Part shown: piece after piece, positions 50,138 through 57,956 of the stretch
Layout: every line of letters begins with the position of its first letter
How positions within the stretch are numbered: position 1 is the first letter of the stretch
Source of the DNA: Pelagibacteraceae bacterium AG-426-G09
Lineage (GTDB): Bacteria > Pseudomonadota > Alphaproteobacteria > Pelagibacterales > Pelagibacteraceae
Assembly: GCA_003210075.1 (NCBI GenBank)
Contig: QCNR01000004.1
Location: 18,475 to 82,474 of the forward strand
Length of the DNA: 64,000 bases
Direction: 5' to 3'
Notes under the pieces: model-generated
What the model saw: only the letters and a program-made list of their open reading frames with translations
Told to the model about the DNA's origin: nothing
Database searches by the model: none
Position numbers and translations under genes: made by a program

Positions 50138-52213
50138 ATGAAAATACCACAGTTAACCAAAAAACCTGAATTAAAATCTTGTCACAATGTTAATTGGGAA
50201 GATAACTATAGTTGGATTCATCAAAATAATATTTTAGAGGTCTTAAGGGATAGCTCAAAACTTTTACCAGATGTAAGAAAATACCTCGAAGAGGAAAACG
50301 CTTACACAGAGCACCATTTAAAAGATACAAAAGATATTCAAAAAAAATTATTTGATGAGATCAAAGGTAGAATAAAGCTAGATGATGAGTCTTTGCCATA
50401 TAAGGACAAGATCTACGAATATTGGACTAAAACTACCACAAAAGGAAATTACTCTATAAAACTTAGAAAAAAAATTGGATCAGATAAAGTAGAAGAAATC
50501 TGGAATGGTGACAATGAGAAAGAAAATTTAAAAACTGAGTATTTCGGTGTTGGTGACCTAGAGGTAAGTTATAATGATAAATATCTTGGTTACTCTTTAG
50601 ATTTAAAAGGATCTGAATATTATACTATTTATATAAGAGATATTGAAACCAATGAACTAGTTACAGAAAAAATTGAGGAAACGAGTGGCAGTATTACTTT
50701 CAGCTTAGACGATAAATTTATTTTTTACTCAAAATTAGATGAGCATCATAGACCTAGAAAAATATTTAGGCATAAATTAGGAACTTCAGTTAAAGATGAT
50801 CAATTAATCTTTGAAGAAAAAAGTGAAGCTTTTACTTGTGGGATCGGTGTAAGTTCTGATGAAAAATATTATTTTATATCAACATCAGATCATAATACAT
50901 CTGAACAATATTATTTTTCAAAAGACGAAGAAAATCCAAAACCAAAATTAATAAAAGAAAGAAAAAAGGGTGTAATTTATTCTGTAAATTCTTGGGATGG
51001 AAAGTTTTATTTACACACAAATGAACAAGCTGAAGACTTTAAGATTGATTATTGTGAAGATCTAAAAAATCAAAATTGGAAATCTTTTATTACAGCTAAA
51101 GAGGAAGTTTTAATTGGTGGACTTGTTTTTTTAAAAGATTGGATAATAAGATCTGAAACTTCAAATGCTTTAGGTAAATTAATTATCAGAAATCCTAAAA
51201 CTGGTGAAGAAAATGATTTAAACTTTGTAGATGAAAAAGTTATAGTTCCTGGCATATCATTAAAACAAAGAGATAAAAATACTGATGAAGTATATCTATC
51301 TTATTCTTCACCCAAAACTCCTGGCAAAACATATTTATATAATTTAAAAACAAAATATAAAAAATTAGTTAAAGAACAAGAAATTCCATCAGGTCATAAT
51401 CCAGATGATTACATTGTAGAAAGATTGGAGTGTCCTTCTCATGATGGAAGATTAGTTCCTATAACTATTACAAGACACAAAAAAACAAAAATTGATGGAA
51501 GTGCAAACATACTTTTATATGGTTATGGATCTTATGGTAGTTCAATGTCACCTGGCTTTTCATCAACAAGACTAAGTTTAATTGATAGAGATATAATTTG
51601 GGTAACTGCTCATATTAGAGGTGGAATGGAAAGAGGAATGAAGTGGTGGAAAGAAGGTAAATTATTAAATAAAAAAAATACCTTTAAAGACTACATTGCA
51701 ACAGCAAAATTTTTAATTGATAAAAATTATACTTCAGAAGGAAAAATAATTGGAATGGGTGGATCTGCTGGTGGATTATTAATGGGCGCTGTAGTTAATG
51801 AAGTCCCAGAATTATTTTTAGGTATGATAATGGCTGTTCCTTTTGTTGACTCATTAACTACGAACCTTGATCATTCATTACCATTAACAGTTGGTGAATT
51901 TGATGAATTTGGAAATGCAAAAGAAAATAAAGAACACTTTGATTATATTTATTCTTATGCTCCATATAACAATATTAAAAAAATGGATTACCCACATATT
52001 TTTATTACGACTAGCTTAAGTGATAATAGAGTTTTGTTTGATGAGCCTGCAAAATTCACAGCCAAACTAAGAGATTGCAAAACTGATAATAATTTACTTT
52101 TATTGAAAACAGAAATGAACGCAGGCCACGGTGGAAAAACTGGAAGAGATAGTGCTATCGAAGAAGTTGCATTAGATTACGCATTTGCATTAAAAGTTTC
52201 AGATAAAATTTAA
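50138..52213 (+). CDS. Prolyl oligopeptidase family serine peptidase (protease II-like)
   Basis: A 691-residue S9A peptidase: N-terminal beta-propeller (about 70-400) and C-terminal alpha/beta hydrolase. The catalytic serine is S543 in GMGGSAGG, the aspartate lies in TSLSDNRVLFDEP, and the histidine is H664 in NAGHGGKTGR. It would cleave short peptides after basic or proline residues. There is no signal peptide, so it is cytoplasmic, suggesting a role in recycling imported or internal peptides. The hsp20 control region follows. Confidence 0.93.
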   Translation: MKIPQLTKKPELKSCHNVNWEDNYSWIHQNNILEVLRDSSKLLPDVRKYLEEENAYTEHHLKDTKDIQKKLFDEIKGRIKLDDESLPYKDKIYEYWTKTTTKGNYSIKLRKKIGSDKVEEIWNGDNEKENLKTEYFGVGDLEVSYNDKYLGYSLDLKGSEYYTIYIRDIETNELVTEKIEETSGSITFSLDDKFIFYSKLDEHHRPRKIFRHKLGTSVKDDQLIFEEKSEAFTCGIGVSSDEKYYFISTSDHNTSEQYYFSKDEENPKPKLIKERKKGVIYSVNSWDGKFYLHTNEQAEDFKIDYCEDLKNQNWKSFITAKEEVLIGGLVFLKDWIIRSETSNALGKLIIRNPKTGEENDLNFVDEKVIVPGISLKQRDKNTDEVYLSYSSPKTPGKTYLYNLKTKYKKLVKEQEIPSGHNPDDYIVERLECPSHDGRLVPITITRHKKTKIDGSANILLYGYGSYGSSMSPGFSSTRLSLIDRDIIWVTAHIRGGMERGMKWWKEGKLLNKKNTFKDYIATAKFLIDKNYTSEGKIIGMGGSAGGLLMGAVVNEVPELFLGMIMAVPFVDSLTTNLDHSLPLTVGEFDEFGNAKENKEHFDYIYSYAPYNNIKKMDYPHIFITTSLSDNRVLFDEPAKFTAKLRDCKTDNNLLLLKTEMNAGHGGKTGRDSAIEEVALDYAFALKVSDKI

Positions 52214-52221
52214 TTAACCTG

Positions 52222-52249
52222 CTTGAAAATCTAAAATTCATTACTACAT
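52222..52249 (+). promoter_or_regulatory. Possible heat-shock promoter of hsp20
   Basis: CTTGAAA (52222-52228) followed 13 nt later by TACTACAT resembles a sigma-32 type promoter; the -35 box plus next two bases (CTTGAAAAT) is identical to that before groES. The -10 match is weaker and the spacer is 3 nt longer than at groES. Confidence 0.5.
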
Positions 52250-52289
52250 GAGTTTAGTAAGTCGCCTGATGGGGCTTAAATAAATAAAC

Positions 52290-52303
52290 TTGCTTAAAAA
52301 GGA
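52290..52303 (+). promoter_or_regulatory. Possible ROSE-like RNA thermometer at the hsp20 start
   Basis: TTGCT (52290-52294), a 5-nt loop and AGGA (52300-52303) can pair as in ROSE elements, where U(U/C)GCU covers the Shine-Dalgarno with one bulged G. The strong site GGAGG ends 6 nt before the hsp20 ATG. The leader after the promoter is about 55 nt, room for one or two hairpins. The motif is short, so it needs a structure test. Confidence 0.4.
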
Positions 52304-52311
52304 GGATATAT

Positions 52312-52758
52312 ATGACAAGTAAGGATCTATCTATATTCAACTCATTAAGACCTTTTTCGATTGGTTTCGACGATATGTTTGACCAATTTGAAAGTATGTT
52401 GGGCAATGGAGGTTTGACTATGCAGTCAAATTATCCACCATACAACATTAGAAAAACAGGTAAGGACAACTACGCAATAGAAGTTGCTCTTGCTGGTTTT
52501 AGTAAAGATGATGTTGAAGTTGAGTTTGAGGACAATTTATTAACGGTAAGAACTAAACAGGTTAATAAGTCTGAAAACAAAAATGAAGACGGTGAGGTAA
52601 TTCACAGAGGTATTTCACAAAGACAATTTGCTAGATCATTCACAATTGCAGATGATGTGAAAGTAAATGGTGCAGAGTTAAAAGATGGTCTTTTGACAGT
52701 AGCTTGTGAAAGAATTTTACCAGATCATAAGAAAAAAAGACTTATTGAAATTAAATAA
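52312..52758 (+). CDS. Small heat-shock protein Hsp20 (IbpA-like)
   Basis: A 148-residue holdase. The N-terminal arm reads RPFSIGFDDMFDQFESML, the alpha-crystallin domain runs from about 37 to 130 (YNIRKTGKDNYAIEVALAGF, VEFEDNLLTVR), and the C-terminus has the assembly-type IEIK tail. It matches class A bacterial IbpA proteins. A possible heat-shock promoter and RNA thermometer precede it, and a strong hairpin follows. It holds unfolding proteins for DnaK or GroEL rescue. Confidence 0.95.
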   Translation: MTSKDLSIFNSLRPFSIGFDDMFDQFESMLGNGGLTMQSNYPPYNIRKTGKDNYAIEVALAGFSKDDVEVEFEDNLLTVRTKQVNKSENKNEDGEVIHRGISQRQFARSFTIADDVKVNGAELKDGLLTVACERILPDHKKKRLIEIK

Positions 52759-52771
52759 GTAATAAACCTTG

Positions 52772-52800
52772 CTTGTGGGGATTTCTCCCCACAAGTTTAA
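52772..52800 (+). terminator. Terminator hairpin after hsp20
   Basis: CTTGTGGGG (52772-52780) pairs perfectly with CCCCACAAG (52787-52795) around ATTTCT: nine base pairs, strong for this genome. The T-run that follows is only TTT, so it may work through the hairpin or be an mRNA 3' stabiliser. It stands between hsp20 and the convergent permease gene and could serve both. Confidence 0.78.
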
Positions 52801-52806
52801 AATAAT

Positions 52807-54123
52807 TTATTTATTTGGTAAAGTAGCGTTTAGAATAAATGCTAACAATCCTGCAGGTATTAAACCTGTTGTAAGCAATAATCCTAATTTAATACCTAAA
52901 TCTGGTACATGTGCAACAAATTCAGGAAATGCATATAGTCCTATTCCAAAAGATAGAGATAATGCCAAAATTAAAACATTTCTTTGGCTCATTTCTGATT
53001 TTGAAATTAATTTAATTCCTGCTCCAGCAATTAATCCAAACATAATGATAGCTGCTCCACCGATTACTGAGTCCGGCATTGCAGCAATAATTCCACCAAG
53101 CTTTGGAAACAATCCTAATAAAATTAAAATAACACCAGCGACTGTACCAACGTGTCTACTAATCACTCCAGTGAACGCAACTAAACCAGCATTTTGTGAA
53201 TAAGAAGTATTAGGCATAGCATTAAAAATTGATGCAAAAGCCGTTCCAACTCCATCTGCCATTATTCCACCTGAAAGTTCTTTATTAGTAGCTTCTCTAT
53301 TTGCTCCACCCATTGTTGTTGCGCTAATGTCTCCGATAGTTTCAATTGTTGTAACTATAGACATAAATAGCATTAATATTACAGCGCCCCACACAAAGTC
53401 TATTCCGTATTGCATAGGCATTGGGATAGCAAACCAGTCAGCAGCTGCAATTTTTTCCCATCTAACTTCTCCAAGCATAGCTGCAACTATGAATCCTGCA
53501 ACTATTCCAATTAGAATTGATGCTGCAGACACCATTCCTTTTCCTTTAAGATTTGTTAAAAGTGCAACTATTAATACTGTACCGGCTATTGTTAAATGAT
53601 GCCAATTTGCAAAAATTTCTGGTTTGTTGTTCATCAACCACACTCCACCACCAGCATATTTAAATCCAACTTTAAGAAGACTAATTCCAATCATTAATAC
53701 AACTATTCCAGTTACTAATGGAGGAAACATATGACGAATTGGTTTTAACATTTTTCCAATCCATATTTGAAAAATTCCTCCTATAAATGCAGCTGTAAAT
53801 ATCGCTCCTAAACCAAAAGCTTTGAAAGGCAGCATTATTGGAATAAAAGCGAAACTAGTACCTTGTATTATCGGCAGTCTTGAACCTATATCTTTATAAC
53901 CGACCGTTTGTATAATTGTTGCCACACCAGCAGCAAACAATGCCATTTGAATTAAAAAAATCTTTTCTCCAGTAGTCACTCCAAAAACACCAGCTACAAT
54001 TAGTGGAACTGTTATGTTCCCAGCAAACATTGCAAACACATGCTGAATACCTAATGGTATTGACTGATTGAGAGGCAACTTTTTATCAGCAGCTCTTGAA
54101 GTTGTAACTTTTTTCTTTGCCAT
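52807..54123 (-). CDS. NCS2-family xanthine/uracil-type permease
   Basis: A 438-residue transporter with about 12-14 membrane helices. The nucleobase-ascorbate signature is QNAGLVAFTGVISRHVG (near residue 315), and TIETIGDISATT is the second conserved loop. UraA, UacT and XanP-type proteins share this pattern. Its location at the edge of a urate-producing and urate-degrading cluster suggests xanthine or urate import, although uracil cannot be excluded. Its ribosome binding site may be covered by a hairpin. Confidence 0.9.
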   Translation of the reverse strand: MAKKKVTTSRAADKKLPLNQSIPLGIQHVFAMFAGNITVPLIVAGVFGVTTGEKIFLIQMALFAAGVATIIQTVGYKDIGSRLPIIQGTSFAFIPIMLPFKAFGLGAIFTAAFIGGIFQIWIGKMLKPIRHMFPPLVTGIVVLMIGISLLKVGFKYAGGGVWLMNNKPEIFANWHHLTIAGTVLIVALLTNLKGKGMVSAASILIGIVAGFIVAAMLGEVRWEKIAAADWFAIPMPMQYGIDFVWGAVILMLFMSIVTTIETIGDISATTMGGANREATNKELSGGIMADGVGTAFASIFNAMPNTSYSQNAGLVAFTGVISRHVGTVAGVILILLGLFPKLGGIIAAMPDSVIGGAAIIMFGLIAGAGIKLISKSEMSQRNVLILALSLSFGIGLYAFPEFVAHVPDLGIKLGLLLTTGLIPAGLLAFILNATLPNK

Positions 54124-54125
54124 AT

Positions 54126-54148
54126 ATCCTCCATTTACTTAAGAGGAC
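54126..54148 (-). promoter_or_regulatory. Shine-Dalgarno-sequestering hairpin before the NCS2 permease
   Basis: On the minus strand GUCCUC pairs with GAGGAU (six pairs counting one G-U) around an 11-nt loop. The 3' arm contains most of the strong Shine-Dalgarno GGAGG, which ends 4 nt before the permease ATG. Opening or closing this stem could control translation. Confidence 0.45.
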
Positions 54149-54245
54149 CCTAACAAAACGCATATTAATGTAAATTAAAATGAATTAAAATTATCTAAGT
54201 AAACAAGGTATATTTTACTAAATTAGCTCAAATTGGTTTTTTTAA

Positions 54246-54554
54246 TTATATACATCCACTTGAAGAAAATTTTACAATTGTCCCACTTGAATTAATTTCA
54301 AATTTTCTTTCACAAGGAATTCCATATTTTTTTGTTTTATAAACTAAAATTTCATTTCCATTTTCACTTATGAAATCTGAAGATGGTGCTCCAATTTGCA
54401 TTCTAAGCTCGCTTACAGGTTTGCCAACAAACATTCCAAATTTTTCATTTTCTTTTTCAACTACTTCGTCAGATTTTTTTTTAATTGTTTGGCAACCTGA
54501 TACTAAAATAAAAATAATCAGTAATGAATTTATAAACTTCTTTTTCATTATCAT
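54246..54554 (-). CDS. Small lipoprotein, SmpA/BamE-like features
   Basis: A 102-residue lipoprotein: signal peptide with lipobox LVSGC, a charged linker, then GMFVGKPVSELRMQIGAPSSD and a C-terminal CERKFEINSSGTIVKFSSSGC. The G-K-x3-L-x3-IG-P pattern recalls the SmpA/OmlA fold used by BamE. Two cysteines could form a disulfide. The start is either this ATG or the one two codons inside (54548). It is upstream of the permease on the same strand and divergent from the second permease. Confidence 0.72.
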   Translation of the reverse strand: MIMKKKFINSLLIIFILVSGCQTIKKKSDEVVEKENEKFGMFVGKPVSELRMQIGAPSSDFISENGNEILVYKTKKYGIPCERKFEINSSGTIVKFSSSGCI

Positions 54555-54702
54555 TTAATAACAATAAATTGTGTCATAAATAAAATTAAATTGTTGGTTG
54601 TAAATATATCATTATTAACCACAATTTGATCATAAATTGACGTATTTATTAGGATTTTTTAAAACGAATCAATTACTGTTTTATCAAAGTAAGGGAGGTC
54701 TA

Positions 54703-55986
54703 ATGTTAGATAACTACTTTAAATATAAACAACATAAGACGGACTTTAAAACAGAAGTTGTTGCAGGTGTGTCAACTTTTTTGACCATGGCATATATAAT
54801 GTTTTTAAACCCGCTTATATTGTCAGAGGGAGGCTTCGATAGGGGCGGTGTATTTACTGCCACGGCTTGTGCGACGGCACTTGCTTGTTTCATCTGTGCT
54901 TTCTACGCAAAAACTTGGCCTGTTGGACTAGCGCCTGGAATGGGAATAAATGCATTTGTTGCCTACGGTGTATGTCTTGGAATGCAATACACACCTGAAG
55001 AAGCTTTAGGTGCTGTGTTGGTCGCTGGTGTAGTGTTCTTAATAATATCGCTAACACCAATCAGAGCTTGGTTGATTAACTCAATTCCAAAAAGTTTAAA
55101 ACTTGGAATAGGTGCTGGAATTGGATTATTCTTGGCTATAATAGGATTCCAAATCATGGGATTAACTTCTGATAATCCTGCGACTTTGGTTGGCCTTGGA
55201 GATCTTTCCAATCCACTTCTATTGCTTGGTGCTGGAGCTTTTGTTTCAATGATTGTAATGGAACAAAAAGGCATTAAAGGAAATATAATTATTGGAATTG
55301 TAGGATTTAGTGCAATCGCTTGGATAACAGGCTTAGGAGATTTTTACGGTGTTGTTTCACCACCACCGTCAATGACTTATCTCTTCAAGTTTGATTTAGG
55401 TGCCGCATTATCAGCTTCAATGGTTACAGTAATATTTACTTTATTCTTTATCGACTTTTTTGATACAGCTGGAACACTAACTAGTGTTGCAAATGTTTCT
55501 GGAAAAATAGGTAAAGACGGTAAAATACAAGACATTGATAAAGCAATGCTTTCAGACAGTGTATCTACAGTTGCTGGTGCCATGATGGGTACTTCTACTG
55601 TAACTACTTATGTTGAGTCAGCTGCGGGAGTTAAAGCAGGTGGTAGAACAGGAATGACATCTTTAGTAATAGGTATTCTATTCCTATTGTGTCTATTCTT
55701 CAGTCCACTAGCTACTAGCTTACCAAAAGAAATAGATGGAGCTGCGCTTATATATATTGCAACACTATTTGTCAGAAATATAACTGACATAGAGTGGGAT
55801 GATATATCTGAGTCAGGTCCTGCTGTTCTTGCTATGATAGCAATGCCATTTACATATTCTATATCACATGGAATTGCTCTAGCATTTATTTCTTATGCTG
55901 CAGTAAAACTTGTTACAGGTAAATTTGATACAAGTCCTGCAATATGGGTAATTGCTATAGCAAGCGTAATAAGTTTTGCTATATAA
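54703..55986 (+). CDS. NCS2-family purine permease (AzgA/PbuG type)
   Basis: A 427-residue transporter. I start at the ATG at 54703 because it follows GGGAGG (54693-54698) and gives the family opening MLDNYFKYKQHKTDFKTEV; a TTG at 54637 lacks such a site. Signatures are FLTMAYIMFLNPLILSEGG, GMGINAFVAYGVC, and FFDTAGTLTSVANVSG. These mark the adenine/guanine/hypoxanthine branch. It is likely to import purine bases for the deaminase, oxidase and phosphoribosyltransferase encoded next to it. Confidence 0.93.
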   Translation: MLDNYFKYKQHKTDFKTEVVAGVSTFLTMAYIMFLNPLILSEGGFDRGGVFTATACATALACFICAFYAKTWPVGLAPGMGINAFVAYGVCLGMQYTPEEALGAVLVAGVVFLIISLTPIRAWLINSIPKSLKLGIGAGIGLFLAIIGFQIMGLTSDNPATLVGLGDLSNPLLLLGAGAFVSMIVMEQKGIKGNIIIGIVGFSAIAWITGLGDFYGVVSPPPSMTYLFKFDLGAALSASMVTVIFTLFFIDFFDTAGTLTSVANVSGKIGKDGKIQDIDKAMLSDSVSTVAGAMMGTSTVTTYVESAAGVKAGGRTGMTSLVIGILFLLCLFFSPLATSLPKEIDGAALIYIATLFVRNITDIEWDDISESGPAVLAMIAMPFTYSISHGIALAFISYAAVKLVTGKFDTSPAIWVIAIASVISFAI

Positions 55987-56013
55987 ATTAAATAGATAAA
56001 TTAAATTTTTAAG

Positions 56014-56042
56014 AAGGCGGTCTTTTTAGATCGCCTTTTTAT
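56014..56042 (+). terminator. Terminator after the purine permease
   Basis: AAGGCGGTC (56014-56022) pairs with GATCGCCTT (56029-56037, one G-U) around TTTTTA and is followed by a T-run. It ends at the stop codon of the convergent phosphoribosyltransferase gene, so it may also terminate that operon. Confidence 0.85.
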
Positions 56043-56563
56043 TTTTGGTGTTTTTTTTTAATATCTTCAATTCTAATTTCTTCATAGATTTCAAAAGGCT
56101 GTACAATCCATGGATTTGCATCTAATTTTACTGCACAAAAATCAGGCTCAAAAGTTGATTTTTGTTTTTTCCATAATGTTGCAGTTTTAATATCATCAAT
56201 TTTTCCTTTGATTGGACCATATTGCTTTAACCAATCGATACTTTTGTTGAATGTAATTCCTGTATCGGATAAATCATCACATAATAAAATTCTTCCACCC
56301 ATATTAGGAGCTATTGAGCTCATTTCTCTTGAGAAAACAATATCGCCTTGTTCATCTTCAATTCCTTTTCCACTGTAAGACTCTACTGCAAGATATGCGC
56401 ACTTCAGTTTAAATATTCTACTTAAAACGTCTATCATAGGAGCTGCTCCCCGCATTATACCTATTAATATTGTAGGCTTATATCCGCTCTCATCAATTTG
56501 AATAGCTAGTTTCTCAACAGTTCTGTTGTATTCCTCCCAGCTTACAATTAATTTTTCTGACAT
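56039..56563 (-). CDS. Purine phosphoribosyltransferase (Gpt/Hpt-like)
   Basis: A 174-residue type I phosphoribosyltransferase. The PRPP loop is ILLCDDLSDTGIT (92-104), and IGIMRGAAPMIDVLSR is the pyrophosphate-side motif. It probably converts xanthine, guanine or hypoxanthine to nucleotides. It is last in the catabolic operon uraH-xdhA-xdhB-guaD-puuD, 10 bp after puuD, which gives the cell a choice between salvage and oxidation of the same bases. The exact base is not readable. Confidence 0.85.
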   Translation of the reverse strand: MSEKLIVSWEEYNRTVEKLAIQIDESGYKPTILIGIMRGAAPMIDVLSRIFKLKCAYLAVESYSGKGIEDEQGDIVFSREMSSIAPNMGGRILLCDDLSDTGITFNKSIDWLKQYGPIKGKIDDIKTATLWKKQKSTFEPDFCAVKLDANPWIVQPFEIYEEIRIEDIKKKHQK

Positions 56564-56573
56564 TTAAAAAAGA

Positions 56574-57485
56574 TTAATTTTTGAAAATAAAAATTATAGC
56601 CGCTAGAATTATCAAAGCAACTATTGATGCTACTAAATAATGCAACCTGTGAATGTTTCTGCCTCTAAGATTAAAATAATGTCTTGCTAAAACTGAAATT
56701 ATTCCAATTAATACAAATATTGCCCAATTATATTTATGATAAACTAAAAAACTAGAGTGGCCTGACAACATTATAAATAATACTAAAAAAGTAGAATAAT
56801 TATTATGTATTGATCTTTGTTTTGCTGCTAGAGAGAGACTCATATCAAATTTTTTGGATCTTTTGCTACTATTTATAATATTCATTTGGTTAGGAATTAT
56901 AACTGTAAAAACGTTTGCGAACATATTTGAGCCAATTATTAATCCTACGCTTAAGATTGCAAACTTTGGGCCAAATATTTTTGTTAAGCCAAAAGTTAAA
57001 ACGGTTAACAATATTAACATTGTAGCAAGAAATAAGAACTCATTTTTAATTAAATCGGATTTACATAAAAAATCGTATATAAACCACGAAATTACCAAGG
57101 AGAGAACTGAATATAAAATAGCTGAGGTTGGTGAAATTATTAGCACCCTTTTATCAACCATCAAAACGCCTGCGTTGTAGTAATAAATTACAAAAAGAAG
57201 TAAAATTCCGGTTACAAATGTTAAGTAACTTTGCCACTTAAATATCACTAATTGTTTAAGATAAATACTATCAGGAGATGTTTTAAGTCTTGAGAGCTTA
57301 TAAAAAAAACCTGAATGCATCAAATAACCTTCACCATCGATGTCTTTACTAGTGATTTTTTTATTTAATTTATTGTCTAAATAATTAAATAAAAAACTGT
57401 TACCCACCCAGAGGATAGCAAATAGTACGTGCGCCCATCTTAAAATAACCTCAGACCATTTTATTGTATAGGTTAAAATATCCAT
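56574..57485 (-). CDS. puuD: Membrane urate oxidase (PuuD family) without cytochrome c domain
   Basis: A 303-residue membrane protein with eight to nine helices matching the DUF989 urate hydroxylase domain. Conserved features include RWAHVLFAILWVGNSFLFNYLDNKL (H19 in helix 1), MHSGFFYKLSRL, the SIHNNYSTFLVLFIMLSGHSSF helix pair and LRGRNIHRLHYLVA. PuuD turns urate to 5-hydroxyisourate. Known PuuD proteins carry a C-terminal cytochrome c; here the protein ends after the last helix with no CxxCH. A separate cytochrome must accept the electrons. It lies between guaD and the phosphoribosyltransferase, and it fills the urate step between XdhAB and UraH. Confidence 0.87.
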   Translation of the reverse strand: MDILTYTIKWSEVILRWAHVLFAILWVGNSFLFNYLDNKLNKKITSKDIDGEGYLMHSGFFYKLSRLKTSPDSIYLKQLVIFKWQSYLTFVTGILLLFVIYYYNAGVLMVDKRVLIISPTSAILYSVLSLVISWFIYDFLCKSDLIKNEFLFLATMLILLTVLTFGLTKIFGPKFAILSVGLIIGSNMFANVFTVIIPNQMNIINSSKRSKKFDMSLSLAAKQRSIHNNYSTFLVLFIMLSGHSSFLVYHKYNWAIFVLIGIISVLARHYFNLRGRNIHRLHYLVASIVALIILAAIIFIFKN

Positions 57486-57956
57486 TTAGTATTTAATTTT
57501 ATCTTTTTTGTTATCCCAAATTTTAAATGCTTCCAAAGCTTCATCTCGATGCATTTGATACATTTGAATTTTTCTTTTATTAATTTCTTTATTTATTTCT
57601 GAGTAAATGAAAGAATCATCAAAATCAATATTCTTTGCATCCAATCTTGTGTTTGCATAATAGATATTTTCAATATGTGCCCAATAAATTGCGGAGAGAC
57701 ACATTGGACATGGTTCACATGTTGAATAAAGATCGCATTCTTTTAGAAAAAAATTATTTTGGTTTTGACATGCATTTCTTATAGCTACAATCTCTGCATG
57801 AGCAGTTGGATCATTATTAGACGTTACTTGATTAAAACCTTCAGCAATAATTTTATTATTTTTGACAATTACACAACCAAAAGGTCCTCCACTTGCTTTT
57901 GCGCTCTGAATTGATAGCTCTATCGCTCTTAACATGAATTTTGATTTATTTTCCAT
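57486..57956 (-). CDS. guaD: Guanine deaminase (CDA-fold nucleoside deaminase)
   Basis: A 156-residue zinc deaminase, the same length as Bacillus GuaD. The zinc site is H53-A-E55 (HAEIVAIRNA) plus C83 and C86 in PCPMCLSAIYWA. GuaD turns guanine to xanthine, feeding XdhAB encoded just upstream. The gene overlaps xdhB by 11 nt and puuD begins one base after its stop. Other CDA-fold deaminases are possible, but operon context favours guanine. Confidence 0.88.
   Translation of the reverse strand: MENKSKFMLRAIELSIQSAKASGGPFGCVIVKNNKIIAEGFNQVTSNNDPTAHAEIVAIRNACQNQNNFFLKECDLYSTCEPCPMCLSAIYWAHIENIYYANTRLDAKNIDFDDSFIYSEINKEINKRKIQMYQMHRDEALEAFKIWDNKKDKIKY

Noticed and set aside
52769..53203. 144-codon open frame antisense to the NCS2 permease
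   Set aside because: It starts within the terminator hairpin and mirrors a well-supported transporter gene.
54637..54702. TTG start extending the purine permease by 22 residues
   Set aside because: No ribosome site before it, while GGGAGG precedes the ATG at 54703 and the family N-terminus starts there.
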